This document shows positions 58,333 to 64,000 of a DNA stretch of 64,000 nucleotides, one piece after another; the stretch's first letter is position 1, and each line of letters starts with the position of its first letter. The stretch lies in contig JAKGHH010000003.1 in NCBI GenBank assembly GCA_022828595.1, positions 11,222,934-11,286,933 on the forward strand. The letters are read 5' to 3'. Below the pieces are notes generated by a model, which worked only from the letters and a program-made list of their open reading frames with translations, had not been told where the DNA came from and did no database searches. Source of the stretch: Nelumbo lutea (taxonomy: Eukaryota > Streptophyta > Magnoliopsida > Proteales > Nelumbonaceae). A program made the translations under genes and the position numbers.

Positions 58333-58600
58333 CTTGAGGGGGAGTGTTAGTGTCAACTTAATAAGGGTAGAATGGTCATTTGTATGTAAATTAGAAAGAC
58401 TAATACACCCTGGTTGAATGAAGAGAACAATTTTTTTTCTCTTCAGTTCGAACCAGGTTTTCTCCCCTCATTCTTCCTCTTTCTTTCCTCTCTTTTTTCT
58501 TCTTCCTTCTTTTTCTTTTTCTTCCTTGATTAATCTGAAGGCTACAGGTTTACAGATCTAAACTTTATCAGTATCATATGAAGGAAAAGAACATTGTGCA
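58333..58600 (+). repeat. Copia polypurine tract and 3' LTR
   Basis: GCTTGAGGGGGAG (58332-58344) is the polypurine tract; TGTTAGTGTCAACTTAATAA starts the LTR at 58345. The LTR continues with CT-rich sequence. Its end near 58600 is uncertain because it does not align cleanly with the 5' LTR. Confidence 0.65.
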
Positions 58601-58708
58601 TGAGGAGGTTTAAATTGATGTATAGGGTATTAACAGACCACCATCCTTCCAAAAAGTCTACTCAAATAAAGATCTTGTCACCATACAAATTACCCTCCCC
58701 ATCTGCCA

Positions 58709-59203
58709 TTTTTTTTGAGAAAAGATAACTTTCATTCAAGAAAAAGGGGAAGTACATGAAAAGATGTACACCAAAAAATAAAAGACAAAAAAGGCCAGAC
58801 AAGCCTACACTAGTCACTATACAAATAGGCCAAGTATGCACCAGATTTAGCTAGGCCATCTGCTAATACATTTAGTTCCCTAGTAATCCAGCATAAGTTA
58901 ACATCCATTGAGTTCAGAATGTCTCAAACCTCGGTCAGCTGGTGTGGTAATTTCCAAGGGCCCTCTCCTTTTTTCTTAGCCACTTGATGGTATTTGTTGT
59001 GTCACCTTTGATAGTTAATTTCCCGATGCTCAGATCTCTTTCTATGTGGATTCCAGTGAGGGTAGCCATAATCTTTGCCTTGGTAGAGTCTACAATACTG
59101 TTGGACCACTTAAAACCCAATGAATGTTACCATCCTTTCTAATCACCCGATTTGCCCCTCCAATTCCAACTGCACCTGGGCCTCCTGCTAAAGGCCATGG
59201 GGT
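58709..59203 (-). pseudogene. LINE 3' end with RNase H remnant
   Basis: On the minus strand: GGANRVIRKDGNIHWVLSG, then after a frame change DSTKAKIMATLTGIHIERDL, IGKLTIKGDTTNTIKWL (the RNase H type seen at plant LINE C-termini), and finally TTGAATGAAAGTTATCTTTT CTC followed by an A run (Ts at 58709-58716 on the plus strand). The 5' end at about 59203 abuts a plus-strand copia fragment. Confidence 0.75.
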
Positions 59204-59890
59204 TTCTGAGTTTTTATGGCTTAGATCTCTCCTTGATGAGATGGGTGTTGTGTGTGAGAAGCCACTGATATTATATTGTGATAACCAGGTTGCTATTAAC
59301 ATTGCTCACAACCTAGTTCAGAATGATAGAACTAAGCACATTGAAGTAGACAAACACTTTATATGGGAAAGGGTGTCTTCAAAAGAGGTATGCCTTCCTT
59401 TCATTGCATCAGAGGAGCAACTAAAAGATTTTCCGACTAAAGGAGTTCCAAAAGCAAAGCTTCAACATTATGTAAGAAAGCTAGGCATGATTGACATCTA
59501 TCCTCAGTTTAAGGGGGATTGTAGTGAAGATGGGCTAAATGGGCCTTAATTTCTTTATTCCACTTAAGTTATGTTATGTTTGTGTTCTTTTAGTTATGGG
59601 CCTCTTTTTTGTTCTTTTTTATTATTTCTTTAGTGCAGGCTGCCCCATAAAGGGCATTCTAGGGAATTGTGTTCAGCTTAGAACTAAAAGAGTAAAAGAT
59701 CTAATTGGGGGCTAGAGAGAGGATCGAACTCTTCTCTTCTTTCTTCCCTTCTTTTCTTCTCTCATCTCCTTCCACGTACTTCTGTAGAAACTTCGTTCTT
59801 TTCTTTCCTTTTCTTTTCTTTTCTATATTTTTGAACTATTGCAGGTGTATTTTACAACTGATACATCCCATCTTGTAAACAAGGTTAACC
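59203..59890 (+). pseudogene. Copia RNase H C-terminus and LTR fragment
   Basis: Reads VSEFLWLRSLLDEMGVVCEK, LILYCDNQVAINIAHNLVQN, DRTKHIEVDKHFIWERV and LRKLGMIDIYPQFKG-type sequence: the end of a copia polyprotein different from that at 56790. AAGGGGGAT at 59511-59519 is the polypurine tract; the LTR then starts TGTAGTGAAGATGGG at 59520. The LTR's end is not clear. It is truncated at the 5' side by the LINE junction. Confidence 0.85.
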
Positions 59891-59894
59891 CTAA

Positions 59895-60400
59895 CTATTT
59901 TTTTTTTGATAAATGAGAGTAGTTTTATTAATTCAAAAAATAGTAGTACATTCAACCTAGGAAGAGGCATGAGGTGTTACCTCCCCCTAGGACAGAGTCA
60001 TAAATACTAAACAAACACAAGACTGAAATTAGTTAACCCTAACTAATCTCCAAAACATTATTTCCTAGAAAAGACAAGAAATACCTTTGTGTTCACGTTT
60101 TTTTATTATCATATTACCTTTTTCCTTCTTTTTTTTTTTAATTTTCCAGAGAGGTGTGCCCTGTTTATCAGGAATTGGATGTTCCAAGGTTTGCACCTAA
60201 AAGATATCCAAATACTAACATGCAAAGAAGAACCATCTTGAAAATGCCACCCTTGTTATAGTTACCACAAATATATCTTACCACATTCCTCCAAAGAGCT
60301 AGATCTTTCTTTCTACACCTCCATACTTGGCTTGAAGTATGGCTATATTCATCATTATAAATTTCTACAGCCAAGGTTTATTTATTTATTTGTTTTTTTA
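59895..60400 (-). pseudogene. Probable LINE tail fragment
   Basis: A T run at 59899-59908, followed by GATAAATGAGAGTAGTTTTA, is the reverse complement of a plant LINE 3' end with its poly(A). A minus-strand peptide at 60200-60370, including VWRCRKKDLALWRNVVRYI, could be LINE-derived, but the evidence is weak. It lies just upstream of the isolated gamma-adaptin exon. Confidence 0.4.
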
Positions 60401-60627
60401 CATTCATTGCATGTTTCAATGTTTTCCTAAGTTGATATGAATATAGAATTGGGAAATAACTTTCCATGCATACTATAATATTTTTAATATTTGTTTCAAA
60501 ATGAATATGAATTATCTATTCTTATTGATTAATTTCAAGCTTGAAACTCTCTTTTTCTATCAGGGTTGATTCAGATTGAATCCTCGCAAACAACTACGCT
60601 TGTGATTTTGCTTTTGTGCTTGTACAG

Positions 60628-60791
60628 GATTCAGATTCTTCCATTAGGAAGAGGTCTCTTGAGCTCATATTTCTTCTAGCGAATGACAGCAATTTTAAGC
60701 CCTTGATAAAAGAGCTCATTGATTATCTGGAACTAAGTAATCACGAATTCAAGGGCATCCTTACTGCCAAAATTTGTTCCATTGTTGAAAA
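60628..60791 (+). CDS. AP-1 gamma-adaptin, isolated downstream exon
   Basis: Flanked by a good acceptor (TGCTTGTACAG) and donor (AA|GTAAGTT). It encodes DSDSSIRKRSLELIFLLAND, SNFKPLIKELIDYLELSNHE and FKGILTAKICSIVEK, which match the gamma-adaptin segment around residues 360-415 of the family. The exon starts in phase 0, the same phase in which exon 4 ends at 52558. An mRNA joining the two directly would stay in frame but lack about 140 residues of the HEAT-repeat trunk. Later exons are not seen before 64000, where a copia element fills the intron. Either the gene is broken or the missing exons have been lost or misassembled. Confidence 0.85.
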
Positions 60792-61099
60792 GTAAGTTGA
60801 AAATCTGTAGTTATGTATTTTCCAACTTATTTTTTATTAGAAAATATTTAAGAATTTTATTAATTTGTAAAGAAGAATGTTTGTGTGCCTAGCATCCTGA
60901 AGAACAGCATTTAGGCTAGCCCAAGTGCATCTTTTTTTTTCTTCCTTCTTTTCTTTCTTTTTTTCTTTGCAATCAATCATCAATTGTTAAATTTCCTAAA
61001 ACATCTGATTTCTTTGCACTCCATATCTAGCTAGTATGTCAGCCATGCTTTTTTCTGATTTATGCAGTCATCCAGATGTCATTCTCAATTGTCTAGCTA

Positions 61100-61370
61100 G
61101 ATGCTTCACCTCCTGTAATGTGTCTGTTCTCCCATGTCCGTAAGCTGTCACTCTGTATTCAACCTATCATCACTCTAGAGTCTCCTTCTACCTCAAAATT
61201 GCTGAGATAAATTGCTCTTCTCAACCTCAAGCCTTGTAGTAAGGCTAATAGCTCTGCTATTGTAATGCCGCTATCTGTGATAGGTCCTGAAAAGGTGGAC
61301 AAAACATTATGATGGCTACTTCTGAAAACTCCCAAATGCCTGATTTTCCAGGGTTTCCTCATATTACACC
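61100..61370 (-). pseudogene. LINE RNase H remnant
   Basis: The minus strand reads MRKPWKIRHLGVFRS, ITDSGITIAELLALLQGLRL and SNFEVEGDSRVMIG. This is the (A/I)AELxALLxGLxL...VEGDSxxV pattern of plant LINE RNase H domains. It is short and truncated on both sides. Confidence 0.7.
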
Positions 61371-61928
61371 TGCCAAATTTTAGACCAGTGGTGTTGGGAA
61401 GTGGGAACCAGTTTGGGGATTCTCTAGTCCTTGAGATTGAAGAATTTGCAATTCATTGCCAACCTCTAATGGTATTTTGCAGCTTTGCTTTCAACATGAG
61501 CAACTGAAGATGGTTGGTTGGGTTTCTTCTAGTTTAAATGTTTATTCTTTAACATATGTGTAGAGAACACTAATGTGGACCCCACTAAGGTGGTCCCCAG
61601 TGTTCGTATGTCAGCAATAAGTTATGATTAGGATTAATTATTTATGATAAGATTAGGACTAGTCTTTTACAAGATTAGGATAGGATTAGGATTAGTTTTT
61701 TTTTCAGCTTTATCTTCTCTTATCTTGCCATGTAAGCAATTCAGTCCTTTTACAAGTATGATACTATGTATATAAATTTAAGAGGGGGGTGGCTGTTTCA
61801 AACACAACCAACTGCTCTCTTCTCCTAAAACCCTTTCACGAGTTCTTCTTCTCCATCTATTTTCTCTTCTCTTCTCTTCTAATTTTTCTTTTATTTTCTG
61901 TTCAATTCTGTACCCTTGTATGACTACT

Positions 61929-61940
61929 TGGTATCAGAGC
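61929..61940 (+). other. Copia primer binding site
   Basis: TGGTATCAGAGC, complementary to the 3' end of initiator methionine tRNA, immediately follows the LTR. Confidence 0.92.
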
Positions 61941-62575
61941 TTGGATCAGGGAGTCTCATGTGAGTTTGATCCAGCCAACCACATGAGAGCTGCCTAGGGC
62001 TGGAAGAGTAGAGAAAGCTCTCTTCGGCTGATTCTTGGAGGTTATCTACAGCAACAGTCCAAAGATTGGATCGTATCCTTGATAACCAGGAAGAATCAGA
62101 GGAAGAGAAAAGGATCAAGATCAACCCTTGATCAGTACTGGAGGTGGCGATCAGAATTTCAAAGGATTTCTGTTTGATCAGTACTAGAGGTTGCAATCAG
62201 AATTTCAGAAGATTTCTGGTTCAAGATCAGAGCTTTTCAGAATTTTCTAGTAAGTTTTTCAATCTTTCTCAAGATCGGTAGTAAGAATACCTGGATAAGA
62301 GGTACAAAAAAAAACTCCAGAAGATTTCTGTAGTTCCTTTTAGGGTTTAAGAGAAAACCCTCAAGTTTTAGGGCTGTTATTGCTTCAGGACTTGTCTCCC
62401 TCAACTTCTTTGCTCCCTGGAAGAGCTGTTTCAGCAGGACTGTTACAACAGAACTGTTATTTTTTTCTATCAGTCTCAATAGGTCGACTGTCACATGTTT
62501 TTTACTGCTATTACCTACTGCAGACCCAGTAGGCCGACTGGTACAGTAATTAGGAAGTCTTTTTACTGATTATTA

Positions 62576-63571
62576 ATGAAGTTTAAAAGCCAAGGGGAGG
62601 GTGTTTTTGGGACTGGTTCAGTTAGAATGTCTGAAAACACCTTTCTGATTACAACTGTAATGTTTGATGGTTCAAACTACTTAGAGTGGTCCCAATCAGC
62701 CATGATGGCCATTGGGGGAAGAGGAAAGTTGAACTACTTGTTGGAGGATGTGAATGAACCAACTAAGGAGGATCCCACGTATGCTAGGTGGATTCAGGAA
62801 AATTATATGGTGATGACATGGCTGTGCAACTCCATGCAGCCACACATCAGCTGAAATTAATTATGGGCAAAAACAGCTAAAGAAATATGGGATGTTATGA
62901 AGGAAACCTACTCTCAGCCCCTTAATGTTGCTAGGGCTTATGAGCTGAAATTGGAAGTTAGAAATCTCAGATAAGGAGAGAAACAGGTCTGTGTTTATTT
63001 TTCAACCCAAAAATCTCTGTGGCATGAAATTGACCATCTTGAGACAATAGAATGGTTAAGTCAGAGAGATGCATAGACTTACAGAAGACAAGTTGAAATT
63101 AATAGAGTATTTGAGTTCCTAGCTGGTCTAAATTCTAAGTATGATATTATAAGATCACAGTTGTTGACAAGAGAGGGTGTGACTCTGTCTCAAGCCTATT
63201 CCCTAGTGCACAGTGAGGAGACTAGGAGAAAAGTTGTGTTGCAGCAGCAGCCTTTCAAATCTGCCCTGACAGTAGTTAAATCCAAGTCTGGGGGAGATAA
63301 GGAAAAGGATATGAAGAAAGAGGCTAAGAAAGACCTAGTGTGTGAACATTGCAAGAAACCTACACACACTAAAGACACTTGTTGGAAATTATATCCACAT
63401 CTGGTTCCAACAAAACTCAGAAACAAAAAGGGAAATGCCAATATGTCTATTAACACTGATAGTGCAGCCTCAACAACCTCAAGAGGCACTCCTCTAGACA
63501 CCCTAGCTTCTGTCCGAGCTGCTCTAACACAATTGGAAAGTGAAGTTAGTAACTCAGTCTCATCTCCTTAG
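62576..63571 (+). pseudogene. Copia gag (second element)
   Basis: Reads MFDGSNYLEWSQSAMMAIGG, YMVMTWLCNSMQPHIS then a stop, AKEIWDVMKETYSQPLN, a broken middle, and LLTREGVTLSQAYSLVHSEE with a Lys-rich region and zinc knuckle CEHCKKPTHTKDTCWKLYPH. The order matches plant copia gag. At least three stops or frame changes lie between 62850 and 63130. Confidence 0.88.
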
Positions 63572-63599
63572 CCACCATCAGCTCCTTCAACCTCAACCT

Positions 63600-64000
63600 T
63601 TGCTCAATCAGGTAATCGGGCCTCAGCTTATCATGCTTCAGCTCTAGGTAATATAGAACATTCTTAGATAATAGATTCAGGAGCATTTGACCATATCACT
63701 GGCTTGCCATCACTTTTCTCTACCTATCATTTATCTTCTGGTAAAGACAAAATGTCCATTGTTGATGGATCCCTTGATCCTATTTTTGGAAAAGGAGACA
63801 TCAAGTTGTCTGATGCCATTTCCCTATCCTCCGTTTTGCATGTTCCTAAACTTAATACTAACTTACTCTCAGTTAGTAGCATTACAAAAAAACAGAATTG
63901 TTCAGTAACCTTTTTTCCGAATCGATGTGTTTTTCAGGATCTGGAGACAAGGAAGGTGATTGGGACTAGCCGTGAGACAAATGGAATCTACTTACTTGGA
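63600..64000 (+). pseudogene. Copia protease and pre-integrase start, truncated
   Basis: After a stop at 63666-63668 the frame reads IIDSGAFDHITGLPSLFSTY. This is the aspartic protease DSG motif (usually DSGAS/TDHMT), with Phe in place of the usual Ser/Thr after Ala. It is followed by LSSVLHVPKLNTNLLSVSSI, VTFFPNRCVFQDL and the pre-integrase-like TNGIYLLG at the window end. Confidence 0.85.

Larger units (their letters stand above)
53110..58600 (+). mobile_element. Rearranged Ty1/copia retrotransposon complex
   Basis: Contains a 5' LTR, primer binding site, two successive related gag regions, a linker repeat, reverse transcriptase/RNase H pieces, a polypurine tract and a 3' LTR. The 5' and 3' LTRs share a TGTTAG start and a TGGTCATT block but differ otherwise. 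With two gags and no protease or integrase core, this looks like a recombinant of two related copia elements. Stops and frameshifts are frequent. It lies in the region where internal gamma-adaptin exons would be expected. Confidence 0.8.
61559..64000 (+). mobile_element. Ty1/copia retrotransposon, 5' half, cut by window end
   Basis: A 5' LTR of about 370 bp (61559-61928, starting TGTAGAGAACAC; it ends CTACT, probably a mutated CTACA). The primer binding site TGGTATCAGAGC follows at 61929-61940. Gag and the start of pol come next. The LTR holds TATATAAA near 61770 and GATTAGGATTAG-type repeats. Stop codons in gag and before the protease motif indicate a defective copy. Confidence 0.85.

Noticed and set aside
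59124..59549. A host enzyme gene of 141 codons
   Set aside because: The YCDNQVAINIAHN and KHIEVDKHF motifs identify a copia RNase H end; its first ~27 codons are antisense LINE sequence.

Overview
The window is nuclear DNA from a flowering plant. The evidence is three interrupted plant genes with GT-AG introns, AT-rich intergenic DNA, and dense Ty1/copia, Ty3/gypsy, LINE and MITE remnants. I cannot name the species from sequence alone. No bacterial operon, CRISPR array or credible tRNA/rRNA gene was seen.

Layout. 1-6.1 kb: two LINE remnants (reverse transcriptase, minus strand; RNase H end, plus strand), a Harbinger-type MITE and simple repeats. 6.3-20.8 kb: a complete KT/HAK/KUP potassium transporter gene (KUP6/KUP8-like, 8 coding exons, 775 codons). 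Its third intron is about 9.55 kb and holds a 5.54-kb LTR retrotransposon with a perfect 5-bp target duplication. That element carries host-gene pieces: an intronless THO complex subunit 5 (THOC5) fragment joined in frame to an intronless cellulose synthase (CesA, CESA4-like) fragment. The CesA tail plus LTR is then repeated three times in a ~1180-bp tandem array. 21-26.5 kb: GGCCC-rich hAT-type MITEs and intergenic repeats. 26.5-32.7 kb: a degraded minus-strand Ty3/gypsy element with an exact 230-bp duplication inside gag. 32.7-38.5 kb: intergenic, with a Tourist-like MITE.

38.6-44.0 kb: a complete class II trehalose-phosphate synthase gene (TPS8/9/10-like, 861 codons in three coding exons). 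It has a long 5'-UTR intron containing a hairpin MITE, and two overlapping upstream ORFs. 44-49 kb: repeat-rich intergenic DNA. 49.2-60.8 kb: an AP-1 complex gamma-adaptin gene. Exons 1-4 (217 codons) are intact, but the next ~140 family residues are not found. The following recognisable exon lies 8 kb downstream, beyond LINE and rearranged copia insertions; its reading phase would still allow in-frame joining to exon 4. From 61.5 kb to the end: the 5' half of another copia element (LTR, primer binding site, gag, start of pol).

The three host genes (ion transport, sugar-phosphate signalling, vesicle coat) are not obviously functionally linked. The most unusual structure is the gene-transducing, tandemly amplified LTR element inside the potassium transporter gene. 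Second is the gamma-adaptin gene that appears to have lost internal exons.
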